A DNA stretch of 64,000 bases from Desulforamulus reducens MI-1 (lineage in GTDB: Bacteria > Bacillota > Desulfotomaculia > Desulfotomaculales > Desulfotomaculaceae), in contig NC_009253.1 in NCBI RefSeq assembly GCF_000016165.1, forward strand, positions 2,514,332 to 2,578,331, read 5' to 3'. Below are positions 13,067 through 24,200 of the stretch, in pieces (within the stretch, counting starts at the first letter, position 1; each line of letters opens with the position of its first letter). The notes beneath the pieces are model-generated. The model was not told the origin of the DNA and made no database searches. It saw only the letters and a list, made by a program, of their open reading frames with translations. The position numbers were made by a program, and so were the translations under genes.

Positions 13067-13990
13067 TTATAAGTACAACCTGCCTGCTAATTGTTTAATG
13101 GCAGCATCTCCCAGTACCCGGTATCCTTCGTGGGTGGGGTGTCCACCGTCCAGCAAGTACTGAGGATTTCCCTGGTCGGAGCCTTCTACCAACAGTGGTG
13201 TATAAAAGTCTAATGCAAAGAACCCCATCTCCTGGGCATATTGGCCGATCCACTGGCGAGTCTCACTTAATGCGTTGTTATAATCCTCGGCTTCCTGGCG
13301 GCTACCTTCATAGCATTGCAGAATTTGTTCAATATTTAAAGGAGAAGGTAAGACCATAACGGGGCAAATTCCATGCTCTAAAGCCATTCCTACCACCTGC
13401 CGGACATTCTGCTTAACCTCCCCCAGGGAAACCTTCTGCCAGCCATCATTGTGTCCCCCGGCAAAGATTAAATAGGCAGGTTTTTCTGGGATCACATCAG
13501 TCCGCATCCGTACCAGCATCTGTCCAGTAGTTTCTCCATTGATACCACGGTTCAACATTTGATACCCGGTACTTTCAATCACCCTGGTCACCCAGGAGAA
13601 TGCCGGGCCATCGGGATAGCCATAGGTGATACTGTCACCTAAACAAAGGATCTTATTCCGGTATATCACCTCTTCAAAGGCTTGCACCCCTTCGGGATCC
13701 GTCAATGCAAAGGTCAGTTCATTTAAACCAGCACCTAGGGACATATGCCTTCTGGCTTCAGAAACCATGATCCGGGCCATCTCCTCCACCGAAATCTCTT
13801 GTCCTCTGGTATTTACCACTGGTAATATCAGTGCCTTTAAGCGCTGTTCTTCTGCAACCCTTAGGGCTTTAGCCGTAATTTTCCGTATTTCTTGCTGAAG
13901 GTTCTCTTTTCTATCCGCTTGCATTACTTGATCTTGTTTAGAATAAAACTGGCTAAGTACCTTTAAGTCCCCTTGGACAACACGAATCAT
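13067..13990 (-). CDS. SGNH/GDSL hydrolase with a shortened macro-like N-terminal domain
   Basis: A 307-residue protein of two parts. Residues about 113-307 form an SGNH hydrolase: block I ILCLGDSITYG (nucleophile Ser120), the NRGINGETT oxyanion region, block III AGGHND and block V DGGHPTHEGY (catalytic Asp/His). Such enzymes act as esterases or deacetylases. Residues 1-110 look like a macro domain with its middle deleted: MIRVVQGDL matches the start of macro domains and ALILPVVNTRGQEISVEEMARIMVSEARR plus ELTFALTDPEGVQAFEEVI the C-terminal half (quoted in parts); the ADP-ribose binding loop between them is missing. ATG after GGGAGGGAAGAGG. Monocistronic. Macro assignment is inference; the hydrolase call is strong. 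Confidence 0.8.
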   Translation of the reverse strand: MIRVVQGDLKVLSQFYSKQDQVMQADRKENLQQEIRKITAKALRVAEEQRLKALILPVVNTRGQEISVEEMARIMVSEARRHMSLGAGLNELTFALTDPEGVQAFEEVIYRNKILCLGDSITYGYPDGPAFSWVTRVIESTGYQMLNRGINGETTGQMLVRMRTDVIPEKPAYLIFAGGHNDGWQKVSLGEVKQNVRQVVGMALEHGICPVMVLPSPLNIEQILQCYEGSRQEAEDYNNALSETRQWIGQYAQEMGFFALDFYTPLLVEGSDQGNPQYLLDGGHPTHEGYRVLGDAAIKQLAGRLYL

Positions 13991-14151
13991 CCTCTTCCCT
14001 CCCAGATTTACCAGTTATTATTATAGAAGTATTCTCTGTCTAAAAATGGAAACCTTTTGGTTTTTTGAAAAACATCTCTGCTAAGTCAACAGGCAACATA
14101 AAATTATTTAAAACTAGGTAGATAAACAAATTTCCTGCCTGAAAAATAAAT

Positions 14152-14751
14152 CTATATTTTATTACGATTAAAAATAGGTAGATAATGACGAAGCATATAC
14201 ATACCCAATAAAAATATCAACACAGCCCACAGGTATTTGAACCCTAGTACATCCATAATCTTAGGCCAATTTTGTCCCAGCAGGGCTCCCCCACCTAGAA
14301 AGACCGTTAACCATAGTACCGCATGAATGGCATCAAAAAATAAAAATCTAAATATTGAAATACCACTGATGCCTGCCACATAGGGAGTTAGATTACCAAT
14401 GGTGGGAATAAACCTCCCGCCAATAATAAAAGCCGGAGCAGACTTCACGAACAGTTCCTGGGCTTTGCTAAATCTCTCCTGGGTAAGCCGTAGGTATTTG
14501 CCCCATTTTATGAGGAAGGGTTCTCCAATATAACGACCCAGAGTAAAGGCTGTGGCGGAACCAAGCATATAGCCTGCAAGGGCCACTAACCATGCAATAA
14601 AAATATTAAAATCACCCTGACGGCATAAAAAACCTGTCAGGCCCACCAAGACACTGCCTGGAAAAGGAAGTCCCAGGGCTTCCAGGAAAACTCCTACAAA
14701 CAGTCCCGGCAAGCCCAGCTTACTTAAATGTTCTAAGATTTGTTCCGTCAA
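14152..14751 (-). CDS. DedA-family membrane protein
   Basis: A 199-residue DedA/VTT protein, closer to classical DedA than the gene at 78. Features: N-terminal GLFVGVFLEALGLPFPGSV, the Gly-rich LAGYMLGSATAFTLGRYIGEP, the conserved RFIPTIGNLTPYVAGISG and C-terminal membrane helices. DedA proteins are needed for membrane potential and act as lipid (undecaprenyl phosphate or phosphatidylethanolamine) scramblases or flippases in several bacteria. TTG start after GGGGGGAGGAAT. Stands alone. Confidence 0.88.
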   Translation of the reverse strand: MTEQILEHLSKLGLPGLFVGVFLEALGLPFPGSVLVGLTGFLCRQGDFNIFIAWLVALAGYMLGSATAFTLGRYIGEPFLIKWGKYLRLTQERFSKAQELFVKSAPAFIIGGRFIPTIGNLTPYVAGISGISIFRFLFFDAIHAVLWLTVFLGGGALLGQNWPKIMDVLGFKYLWAVLIFLLGMYMLRHYLPIFNRNKI

Positions 14752-14894
14752 ATTCCTCCCCCCCGGTTTATTATGACTAGATCAGCTATTTAATATTTCC
14801 CCTTTGTGTCTGGGCATATTAAGGAAAAATAAAGGAAAGGATGGAATTATACGCCGTCTGGTAGGTTCTTCGGGACCCGCATTTTATATTTAGA

Positions 14895-14940
14895 AATTGA
14901 AAGGGGTTGTTGCACTCTGGTTCATTGTGCAACAGCCCCC
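14895..14940 (-). terminator. Terminator after pyk
   Basis: Minus strand GGGGCTGTTGCAC / GTGCAACAACCCC, one mismatch-like G-U position, 11-base loop, then TTTCAATTTC. Confidence 0.75.
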
Positions 14941-14950
14941 TTCGCTTATA

Positions 14951-16702
14951 CTATAAAACTCTGGCAACACCGCCGTAAATCAGCCCTCGCTGGCTATCCA
15001 CCGTAATAATTTCATCGTCTGGTAGAATACCAGTGGCGTTATCAACGCCTACTATAACGGGTAAGCCAAATTCCAGTCCCACAATGGCAGCATGGGAAGT
15101 AAGACCACCTTCTTCCGTTATCACGGCTTTGGCTTTCTGCATAGCAGACACGAAGTCACGATCAGTGGCCATAGTCACCAAAATATCACCCGGCTGAACC
15201 TTAACCATGGCTTCCTCCGCCGTTCGACAAATCCTAACCTTACCTGTGACAGCTTTCTGGCCAATGCCTGTTCCTTTGGCCAGCAGAGTCCCCACTGTGT
15301 GAACCTTCATCATATTGGTGGTACCATGAACACCCACCGGTACACCGGCAGTAATAACAATTAGGTCGCCAGCAGTAATATGTCCGGAGGCCAGGGCCGC
15401 TTCCACGGATATATTAATCATTTCATCTGTACCATGTACATCTTCAATTAAAAGAGGAACAACCCCCCAAACCAGAGCCATTTTTCTTAACACATTGGAT
15501 CTGGGTGTCACAGCAATCACAGGTACTTTGGGCCTATACTTGGAAATCATTCTGGCGGTATGTCCGCTGGCCGTCGCGGTTACAATGGCGGTTACACCCA
15601 ATTCCCTAGCCACACTGCAAACGGCCTGGCTAATACCATCGGTGACCGTTCTCTGTATGGCAGCTCCTCTGATTTCCAGCAGGTCATCAAAATTTACAGC
15701 AAGCTCTGCCCGCTGGGCAATACGAGCCATGGTTTCAACGGTTTGTACAGGATACTTACCCGCAGCTGTTTCGCCGGAAAGCATAATTGCATCGGTTCCA
15801 TCAAAAATGGCATTAGCCACATCGCTGGCCTCGGCCCTGGTTGGTCTTGGATTCTGGGTCATGGACTCCAGCATTTGTGTAGCAGTAATAACTGGTTTAC
15901 CTGCCCTGTTGCACATTTCAATCATCGTCTTTTGTAAGACAGGTACTTCTTCTGCAGGGATTTCAACGCCCAAGTCACCTCTGGCCACCATGATACCATC
16001 TGCAACATTAATAATACCAGTCAGATTCTCCACACCCTGGCGACTTTCAATCTTAGCTATGATATCAATATCCGCATCATATTCCTCAAGGATTTGGCGA
16101 ATGGCGAGGACATCCCCGGGTTTGCGAATAAAGGATGCAGCAATAAAATCTACCCTTTGCTCTATACCAAAGCGAATGTCCTCAATATCCTTTTCGGTAA
16201 TCGAAGGAAGGTTTACATTTACACCAGGTAAATTAACTCCCTTCTGGTTGGAAAGTTGACCACCATTAACGACTCTACAATGAACATCTGGTCCCTCCAC
16301 AGATTCCACAACCATTTCGATTAACCCATCTGCCACAGCTATCCGACTGCCAGGCTTCACATCCTTGGGCAAATCCTGATAAGTTACAGACACAATGGTA
16401 TTGTCACCGGTAACCTCCCTGGTTGTCAGGGTAAATTGCTGATCCTGTTTTAGGATAACCGGCGGTTGGGCAAATTTCTTTAAACGAATTTCCGGACCCT
16501 TGGTATCTAGCAGAATGGCAATATTTTTGTTTAATTCATCTGCAGACTGGCGAATAGCAGCAATTCTCTTGGCATGGTCCTCATGGGTACCATGGGAAAA
16601 GTTTAATCTTGCAACATTCATGCCTGCCAGCATCATATTTTTCAGCGTTTCCACATCTTCACTGGCGGGACCGATGGTGCAAACAATCTTTGTACGTCTC
16701 AT
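14951..16702 (-). CDS. pyk: Pyruvate kinase with C-terminal PEP-utiliser-like domain
   Basis: Phosphoenolpyruvate + ADP to pyruvate + ATP, the last step of glycolysis. The ATG at 16702 (MRRTKIVCTIGPASE) follows GGAGG by 8 bases and is the natural start. The (beta/alpha)8 domain carries MARGDLGVEIP and TQMLESM, with the substrate region MNVARLNFSHG. After the regulatory C domain, residues about 475-583 form an extra domain with GGLTSHAAIVGLEFGLPVIVG, the phosphohistidine swivel motif found in Bacillus-type pyruvate kinases. Total about 583 residues, normal for that class. pfkA lies 48 bases upstream on the same strand, so the two key glycolytic enzymes are probably co-transcribed. Confidence 0.97.
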   Translation of the reverse strand: MRRTKIVCTIGPASEDVETLKNMMLAGMNVARLNFSHGTHEDHAKRIAAIRQSADELNKNIAILLDTKGPEIRLKKFAQPPVILKQDQQFTLTTREVTGDNTIVSVTYQDLPKDVKPGSRIAVADGLIEMVVESVEGPDVHCRVVNGGQLSNQKGVNLPGVNVNLPSITEKDIEDIRFGIEQRVDFIAASFIRKPGDVLAIRQILEEYDADIDIIAKIESRQGVENLTGIINVADGIMVARGDLGVEIPAEEVPVLQKTMIEMCNRAGKPVITATQMLESMTQNPRPTRAEASDVANAIFDGTDAIMLSGETAAGKYPVQTVETMARIAQRAELAVNFDDLLEIRGAAIQRTVTDGISQAVCSVARELGVTAIVTATASGHTARMISKYRPKVPVIAVTPRSNVLRKMALVWGVVPLLIEDVHGTDEMINISVEAALASGHITAGDLIVITAGVPVGVHGTTNMMKVHTVGTLLAKGTGIGQKAVTGKVRICRTAEEAMVKVQPGDILVTMATDRDFVSAMQKAKAVITEEGGLTSHAAIVGLEFGLPVIVGVDNATGILPDDEIITVDSQRGLIYGGVARVL

Positions 16703-16749
16703 CCACAGAACCTCCCTTGCTAAAAACAAAAATATAGTTACTGTTTTTT

Positions 16750-17727
<978 letters not shown>

Positions 17728-17751
17728 TTAAGTCCCTAAGATACACCTATA

Positions 17752-17775
17752 GCCTGCCGCAAAACGGCAGGCTTA
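17752..17775 (-). other. Hairpin between accA and pfkA
   Basis: AGCCTGCCG / CGGCAGGCT with a 5-base loop and no T run, so more likely an mRNA processing or stability element than a terminator. A near-identical stem (GCCTGCCG/CGGCAGGC) is found at 56038-56057. Confidence 0.5.
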
Positions 17776-17796
17776 TCCTTTGAATATAAATGTTAT

Positions 17797-18741
17797 TTAA
17801 CCAGTTTGCCCCATTGCCCGGAATTTTGCATATCGGGACTCCACTAATTCTGCCGGGTCCCTCTCTAAAATTGCCTTTAAGTTACGTTCTAGGGATTCAT
17901 CAATAAGACCGTAAGCTTTGGGCAAATCATTGTGAGCCCCACCTAGGGGCTCCGAGACAATTTCATCGATGACACCCAATCTTAACAAATCCTGAGCTGT
18001 CAGATTTAAAGCTTGGGCTGCTTCCTTGGCCTTTGTGCCGTCTTTCCAAAGGATGCTGGCAGCAGCCTCCGGGGAGCTAACAGAGAAAATGGCATGTTCC
18101 TGCATCAAAATCTTATTGGCTACACCCAAGGCCAATGCCCCACCACTGCCGCCTTCTCCAATAACAATAGAAATTACCGGTATTTTGAGAGCAGACATAG
18201 CCATAAGATTCTTAGCAATTGCCTCTCCCTGTCCCCTCTCTTCCGCACCCATGCCAGGGTATGCCCCTGAAGTATCAACAAAACAGATGACAGGGCGGTT
18301 AAATTTTTCAGCCTGTTTCATCAGACGCAAGGCTTTGCGGAAGCCCTCCGGGTGAGCCATACCAAAATTACGCTCCACATTTTCTTTGGTATCATGACCC
18401 TTTAGGTGACCGATAACCGTTACAGGGATACCTTTATACCAGGAAATTCCACCAATAACAGCAGGGTCATCACCATATAGACGATCGCCATGCATTTCTA
18501 GAAAATCCGAAAAAAGAGCATTTATATAATCCAGGGCATTGGGTCTAGCAGAATGCCGGGCAATTTGTACCTTTTGCCAGGGATTCAAGTTGCTGTATAT
18601 TTTTTCTTTCATATCTCTGGATTTTTTCTCTAGTAGGATAATTTCCTCAGAAAAGTCAATCCCCTTTTCATTGGTAAATCTCTTTAGCTCTTCAATTTTA
18701 GCCTCTAACTCCAATATTGGCCTTTCAAAATCTAACGCCAT
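17797..18741 (-). CDS. accA: Acetyl-CoA carboxylase carboxyltransferase subunit alpha
   Basis: A 314-residue subunit of the carboxyltransferase that makes malonyl-CoA for fatty-acid synthesis, acting as an alpha2beta2 complex with AccD. Recognisable: the N-terminal helical [38 protein letters not shown], and the oxyanion/CoA-binding [15 protein letters not shown]. Length is typical. ATG after AGGAGG; the start lies 12 bases from the accD stop, so the pair is translated from one mRNA in the order accD-accA, followed by pfkA and pyk. Confidence 0.97.
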   Translation of the reverse strand: MALDFERPILELEAKIEELKRFTNEKGIDFSEEIILLEKKSRDMKEKIYSNLNPWQKVQIARHSARPNALDYINALFSDFLEMHGDRLYGDDPAVIGGISWYKGIPVTVIGHLKGHDTKENVERNFGMAHPEGFRKALRLMKQAEKFNRPVICFVDTSGAYPGMGAEERGQGEAIAKNLMAMSALKIPVISIVIGEGGSGGALALGVANKILMQEHAIFSVSSPEAAASILWKDGTKAKEAAQALNLTAQDLLRLGVIDEIVSEPLGGAHNDLPKAYGLIDESLERNLKAILERDPAELVESRYAKFRAMGQTG

Positions 18742-18752
18742 ACTGGCCTCCT

Positions 18753-19619
18753 TTAATTCGTCCCATGAAGTGAAAGAATGTTAGCCAGGGTATCTTTAAG
18801 CTGTGGACGATTCACAATCATATCGACCATACCATGCTTTCGCAAAAACTCAGCCCTTTGGAAGCCCTCGGGTAACTTTTGCCGAATGGTTTGCTCAATA
18901 ACCCTAGGGCCGGTAAAACCAATTAAAGCTCCGGGTTCTGCTATAATAATATCTCCCAGAGAGGCAAAGCTGGCTGTTACTCCGCCGGTTGTGGGGTCAG
19001 TAAGGACAGCAACATACAATAATCCCGCTTCATCTAATTTAGCCAAAGCTGCAGCAGTTTTTGCCATTTGCATAAGAGATAAAATTCCCTCCTGCATCCT
19101 GGCACCACCGGAAGTAGAAAACAGAACCACCGGTAATTTCTTTTCAATGGCTCTTTCAATGGCACGGGCAATTTTTTCTCCAACCACAGATCCCATACTA
19201 CCCATAATAAAATGCGAGTCCATAACACCAATGACCACAGGATTTCCGCCTATGGTACCTTCGCCGGTTACTACGGCTTCCTTCAATTCAGTTGCTTTTT
19301 GAGCAGACTGTATTTTTTCCTGATAATCTGGAAAATTCAATGGATTCAATGTAATTAACTCATTGTCACGTTCCTGAAAAGAACCTTCATCTAGGGTCAT
19401 ATGAATACGCTCTTGCGCATTTAACCTAAAATGAAAATTGCACTTATGACATACCTTAAAATTTTTATCCAATTCCTTTGTATAAAGAATTTCATTGCAG
19501 CGAGAACATTTTACCCATAAACCTTCTGGAATGTCTCTTCTTTCGTTGCCTTGAGTCGTTTCTGTTTTTTCGGGACGTACAGTTACATATTTAGGTTTGC
19601 GAAATATTTCTAGGACCAA
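18753..19619 (-). CDS. accD: Acetyl-CoA carboxylase carboxyltransferase subunit beta
   Basis: A 288-residue partner of AccA. The zinc ribbon [23 protein letters not shown] (Cys-x2-Cys...Cys-x2-Cys, about residues 38-60) is complete; the crotonase-like core shows [19 protein letters not shown] and [20 protein letters not shown] start with GAGAGGTG upstream. Located directly before accA; biotin carboxylase and biotin carrier genes (accC, accB) are not in this window. Confidence 0.97.
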   Translation of the reverse strand: MVLEIFRKPKYVTVRPEKTETTQGNERRDIPEGLWVKCSRCNEILYTKELDKNFKVCHKCNFHFRLNAQERIHMTLDEGSFQERDNELITLNPLNFPDYQEKIQSAQKATELKEAVVTGEGTIGGNPVVIGVMDSHFIMGSMGSVVGEKIARAIERAIEKKLPVVLFSTSGGARMQEGILSLMQMAKTAAALAKLDEAGLLYVAVLTDPTTGGVTASFASLGDIIIAEPGALIGFTGPRVIEQTIRQKLPEGFQRAEFLRKHGMVDMIVNRPQLKDTLANILSLHGTN

Positions 19620-19649
19620 AACTCACCTCTCCCTTAGTTCCCCGTAGCT

Positions 19650-19841
19650 TTATACTGTATTGATAATTTCCAATGCCTCATCCAGCTCTGATTCCGGTAC
19701 TAAGATTTCTACCGATCCATTATCATTGCCGTTCGGCAGTCCGATATTGCGTAATTTTACTAGCAAACCTTCATTTACTAACGCATTCTGTAATTTTTCG
19801 GCTTGTTTACGATTGGGCGCAATATATACTACCGTCCACAC
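19650..19841 (-). CDS. Small DUF2007-like protein
   Basis: A 63-residue protein, MWTVVYIAPNRKQAEKLQNA near the start and VEILVPESELDEALEIIN at the end, matching the short ferredoxin-like DUF2007 (putative signal-transducing) pattern: VY.AP at the N-terminus, then a helix, then VPE..L.EA. GTG start, GGGGG about 10 bases upstream. It precedes accD on the same strand with a 30-base gap and is probably co-transcribed. Role unknown. Confidence 0.75.
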   Translation of the reverse strand: MWTVVYIAPNRKQAEKLQNALVNEGLLVKLRNIGLPNGNDNGSVEILVPESELDEALEIINTV

Positions 19842-20047
19842 TTGTTAAAGGCCCCCTTGAATTACAAAATAGAATAAGTCAATATTCGTTATAGTTGTTT
19901 CTATCAAGTGCCCAGGTAATCCTCTTTTTTTTTTAGAAAAACTTGCCTTACGACAAAGCCTTTGCCACGCCTACAGCAAAAATAAGTAAAAGATTTATTT
20001 ACCCAGAGTAGCCAGATTAGTTTTATATCTCATGCCTAAAAACAAGT

Positions 20048-20073
20048 ATATCCAGAGATACGTCTCTGGATAC
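20048..20073 (-). terminator. Terminator of mtrB
   Basis: TATCCAGAGA / TCTCTGGATA, 10-bp stem with a 4-base loop; read on the minus strand it is followed by TACTTGTTTTTAGG. Confidence 0.65.
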
Positions 20074-20108
20074 TGTCCCACGGAATACCGGAAAAAACAA
20101 ATTATATT

Positions 20109-20339
20109 TTACTCATCTGTTCGAATTTTCCCATGCTTGGTCATAACTTCTGCACGACCACGAATTTTAATCGCCGAGGTATGCTCTGTAAATTGGGCAA
20201 TCATAACTTCACCTTTATCAAGTTTTTCAGTATGATGGAATTTTGTTACGCCACCTCGAGTTAAACCAATAAGGGTTACTCCATTTTCTAAGGCTTTAAC
20301 CACCACATAATCGCCCACTATATCCAACTTTTCTACCAT
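20109..20339 (-). CDS. mtrB: TRAP, trp RNA-binding attenuation protein
   Basis: A 76-residue protein closely matching Bacillus [44 protein letters not shown] and [23 protein letters not shown] forms an 11-subunit ring that binds tryptophan and then NAG (G/UAG) repeats in trp leader RNA, causing termination or blocking translation. The RNA-contact Lys/Lys/Arg pattern (KLDKGE, KIRG) is kept. ATG at 20339 chosen because GGGGTGA sits 6 bases upstream; a GTG three codons earlier overlaps that SD. No trp genes and no mtrA (folE) are adjacent; targets must lie elsewhere. Confidence 0.93.
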   Translation of the reverse strand: MVEKLDIVGDYVVVKALENGVTLIGLTRGGVTKFHHTEKLDKGEVMIAQFTEHTSAIKIRGRAEVMTKHGKIRTDE

Positions 20340-20439
20340 GCTGTTCACCCCAGTAGTTTCCTCTTTTTTACAGTAAAAACATCATATCATAGATACTAAT
20401 ATTTGACAAGCTTGCCCCTTGGTGTTTGAACGATTCCCA

Positions 20440-21117
20440 TTATATTTCTTCCCTGCCGCAATCCCAACAGAGCAAAAGTTGAATATTTTGTAATCTCCCA
20501 TAAACGATCAGCTTATCTTCCTCCAGCAAAATTTGAGATCCCCTAGGAGAATGCAAAAATTCTTCTTCCCTTTCCAGGGCTAATATAAAGAGTTCATGAT
20601 CTCGTATTTTACTTTCAGCAATACTCTTTCCTACTAGAGGATTATTCTTTTTTAACTTTACTTCTGCCACTCCATACTGCCTATCTAAATGCAATACTTC
20701 CTCCACAGTCCTTTTTTGTAAGGTCCTATGGCGAGACAATTGCTTTTCAATGCCTTTATCAAAACTACCACGAATCTTGCGGCTTGAAGCAATGCTTATG
20801 GCCAATAGCAGCATTGTAATGGCAGTTGCCACTTGAATTAGGGTCAAGGGGTGCCTCATTAGTTCAATTAACACAGATACAATGGTGGCAGTTCCCAAAT
20901 ATCCCATTACCATCAAAACCATAATAATACGCCGCCGCACATGGTGTTTGACAACCATTTCAGATTCTGATGTGGTGTAGCCTACTGTAACCAGGGCTGT
21001 AAGGGCCTGAAAACGGGCTTTATGCAGATCCATGCCGGTTAATTTTAAGGCAATAGCCGATATTTCTACAATGATAAAAAGGACGAGGATAAAGGATACC
21101 AGAAAGATCAGGTTCAT
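20440..21117 (-). CDS. Membrane protein with TrkA-C (RCK_C) domain
   Basis: A 225-residue protein: three membrane helices in the first 110 residues (FLVSFILVLFIIVEISAIAL; IIMVLMVMGYLGTATIVSVL; IQVATAITMLLLAISIAS) and a cytoplasmic C-terminus, residues about 150-220, with the TrkA-C pattern (VKLKKNNPLVGKSIAESKIRD, ILLEEDKLIVYG in parts). TrkA-C domains bind c-di-AMP or other ligands in potassium-transport regulators, but this protein lacks a pore-like motif and an NAD-binding TrkA-N domain. ATG after AAGGAGG. Probably an ion-transport-related regulator; unproven. Confidence 0.75.
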   Translation of the reverse strand: MNLIFLVSFILVLFIIVEISAIALKLTGMDLHKARFQALTALVTVGYTTSESEMVVKHHVRRRIIMVLMVMGYLGTATIVSVLIELMRHPLTLIQVATAITMLLLAISIASSRKIRGSFDKGIEKQLSRHRTLQKRTVEEVLHLDRQYGVAEVKLKKNNPLVGKSIAESKIRDHELFILALEREEEFLHSPRGSQILLEEDKLIVYGRLQNIQLLLCWDCGREEI

Positions 21118-21223
21118 TTAACAACCTCCTTTTTATGTAATGAGAAGATTATATCAGCGGGACAAGGGCTGACTCAAGTTTCTAGTGCTGGGTAAATATG
21201 GTTTTTATTTTAGCAGAATAAAA

Positions 21224-21248
21224 AAGACCTGGAATATCTAGGTCTTTA
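21224..21248 (-). terminator. Terminator of dnaE
   Basis: Minus strand AAAGACCT / AGGTCTTT with a 9-base loop followed by TTTTATTC. Confidence 0.85.
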
Positions 21249-21252
21249 CACT

Positions 21253-24200
21253 CTATAGATCCAGCAAACTTTCCGGCACCGGGTAAGTATCCGGATCAAA
21301 GGGCCCGCTGGAGATCGTTACCGGCTTCACCAACCCACTGCGGGGCAAAGGGTTAATCTTAGGCTGTTCTGGTTGCGATGCTTTCACGGTTTTAGCTACG
21401 GTATACCTACCAGGAACTTCTTTGACACGGGAGGTATCCCGGGCAGCAGCCACTGGTGCTTTCAATGGCTGGTTAAAACGCAATAGTATATTGTCTTCCC
21501 CCAGAAGGCTTGTAAGGGATCGTTTTAAATTTAGGCTTAAGGAAACCTCTTTTTCCAATTGCACTTTATGCCTGTCTTCTGGGTAAAAGAGAAATACTGG
21601 CGAGCTTCCCGGGTGCGATATCAGGCGTTCTTCCAGTTCTTTTGATATGACATTCTCTGATAACCTTAACCACAGTTCGCAGGTAACATTCTCCAGCGGC
21701 TGGATTTCCTCCGCCAGTATTTTAGTCTCTTCACCGTTGTTGTTCAATTTTCCCTTTAATAAAAGTGGGACTTTTAAATCCAGTAGACTAAAATGACGAC
21801 GGTATACTTGCGGAAAGACAACAACTTCACAACTTCCCGTCAAATCTTCCAGGGTCAAAAAGGCCATTGGGTCTCCCTTGCGGGAGGTTATCCGTTTGAT
21901 GGTAGAAATGATTCCCGCCACCAACAGGTTATTACCGTCGGGGAGCTCTGCCAAATGCACCACCCGCTGAACCTCCAGTTGATCCAGCAGCCAACCGAAT
22001 TCTGACAGTGGATGCCCGGAAATATACAATCCTAGTGCTTCCTTTTCCATTTCCAGTTGTTGTCGTGACGTTAACCTAGGAACATGAGGCAGCTTAAGTT
22101 CCATCACCTGGGCCGGACTTTCAGACATCAGGTCAAATAAGCTTACCTGACCTTGCTCACGGTCCCGCTGTGAACGGGCAGCATGCTCAAGGCCAGTGTC
22201 CAAACCAGCAAGAAGCTGGGATCGGTAGCCAAAGGCATCCAATGCCCCGGCCTTAATCAAGCTTTCCAACACCCTTCGGTTGGCTATTCGGGTGTCCAAA
22301 CGACCACAGAGATCATAGAATCCAGTAAATGGACCTTTCTTTTCCCGAATTTGTATTATCTCTTGAACAGCACCCCAGCCAACGTTTTTCACCGCTGCCA
22401 TACCAAAACGAATGGCACCATTGGCAGCTGTAAAGTTTTCCCGGCTCAAGTTAATATCCGGTGGCAACACCTGTATTCCCATACGACGGCATTCATCTAT
22501 ATACAGGACCACTTTATCTGTATTGTCCCGTACCGAGGTAAGCAGGGCCGCCATGTACTCAACCGGGTAATTGGCTTTCAAATAGGCAGTTTGGTAGGAA
22601 ACTAAGGCGTAAGCAGCAGAGTGCGATTTATTAAAACCATAACCCGCAAAGTATTCCATCAGATCAAACATCTTTTCTGCCAGTTGCCTACTATAGCCCC
22701 TAGCCACAGCTCCAGGAATGGGGTTTTTCAGGGGCTTTCCCTTATCGTCAAGGGTGCTGCCGTTAATAAACCAGTCCCGATGCATGCCCATAATTTTAGC
22801 AATCTTTTTACCCATGGCCTTGCGTAATGCATCGGCCTGCCCAAGGGAGTAACCGGCCATGATCCTGGCAATCATCATAACCTGTTCCTGGTATAGAATA
22901 ACTCCATAGGTTTCCTTCAGAATTGGTTCCAGATCTGGGTGAAAATAATCCACCTTGTTTTGCCCGTGTTTGCGCTGGATAAAATCCTCCACCATGCCGC
23001 TGCCTAGGGGACCCGGGCGGTAAAGAGCAACCAAGGCTACAATGTCCTCAAAGGCATTGGGTTTTAGTTCCCTTAGAATGTTGCGCATGCCGCTACTTTC
23101 TAACTGGAATACGCCAACTCCTTCACCCCGGGTAAGCATATCAAAGGTTGCTTGATCATCTAAGGGAATCGTATTAATATCTAGTTTAGTTTCTTTTATT
23201 TGCTCAATTAAATTGACGGTTTCTGAAATTACAGTTAAGTTGCGTAGCCCCAGCAAATCCATCTTCAATAGACCCAGTTCCTCCACTGTGGTCATGGGAA
23301 ATTGGGTGGTCACCAAACCATCTGAGGTTTTGCTCAAGGGCAGGTATTCCACCAGAGGCTCCCGGGATATTACCACCCCGGCAGCATGGGTGGAAGCATG
23401 TCTTGGCATTCCCTCTAATGCAGCGGCAGTATCAACCAGCCGTTTAACTTCGGGGTCTTGGTCGTAAGCTGCCTTTAAATCCGGTGAACTTGTAAGTGCT
23501 TTGGCAATGGTTATATTAAGCTCCGTTGGCACTAATTTTGCTACCCGATCCACATCACCATAGGGCATATCCAGAGCTCGGCCTACATCCCGAATGGCTG
23601 CCCTTGCAGCCATGGTTCCAAAGGTAATGATCTGGGCTACCCGGTCCGTACCATATTTTTGCACAATATATTCAATGACTTCTCCCCGGCGCTCGTAGTC
23701 AAAGTCGATGTCAATATCCGGCATGGAGATACGCTCTGGATTTAAGAACCGTTCAAACAACAGGCCATATTTCAGGGGATCAATATTGGTAATACCCAGG
23801 GCGTAAGAAACAATGCTCCCGGCAGCAGAACCCCGCCCGGGCCCAACAGCAATACCCTTCTGCCGAGCATAATGGATAAAGTCCCATACAATTAGAAAAT
23901 ACTCATCGTACCCCATTTTGCCAATAACATTTAGTTCGTATTCCAGTCGTTCCTGAACAGGTCCAGAGCAATGTCCATATCGTTTTATGGCACCTTCCAG
24001 GCATTTTTCCCGTAGATATTGGGCTGGGCTGGATTCTTCGGGTACTGTAAAATAAGGTAAGTGGTACTTGCCAAATTCTAAATCCACCTGACACCGCTCG
24101 GCAATACGCAGTGTGTTGCTCAGGGCATCGGGTATCTCAGCAAAGAGAAGGTTCATCTCATGGGGGCTTTTCAAGTACATTTCCTGGCTTTCGAATTTCA

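Noticed and set aside
15495-16259. 254-residue plus-strand ORF
   Set aside because: Antisense of pyk, which is certain by its motifs.
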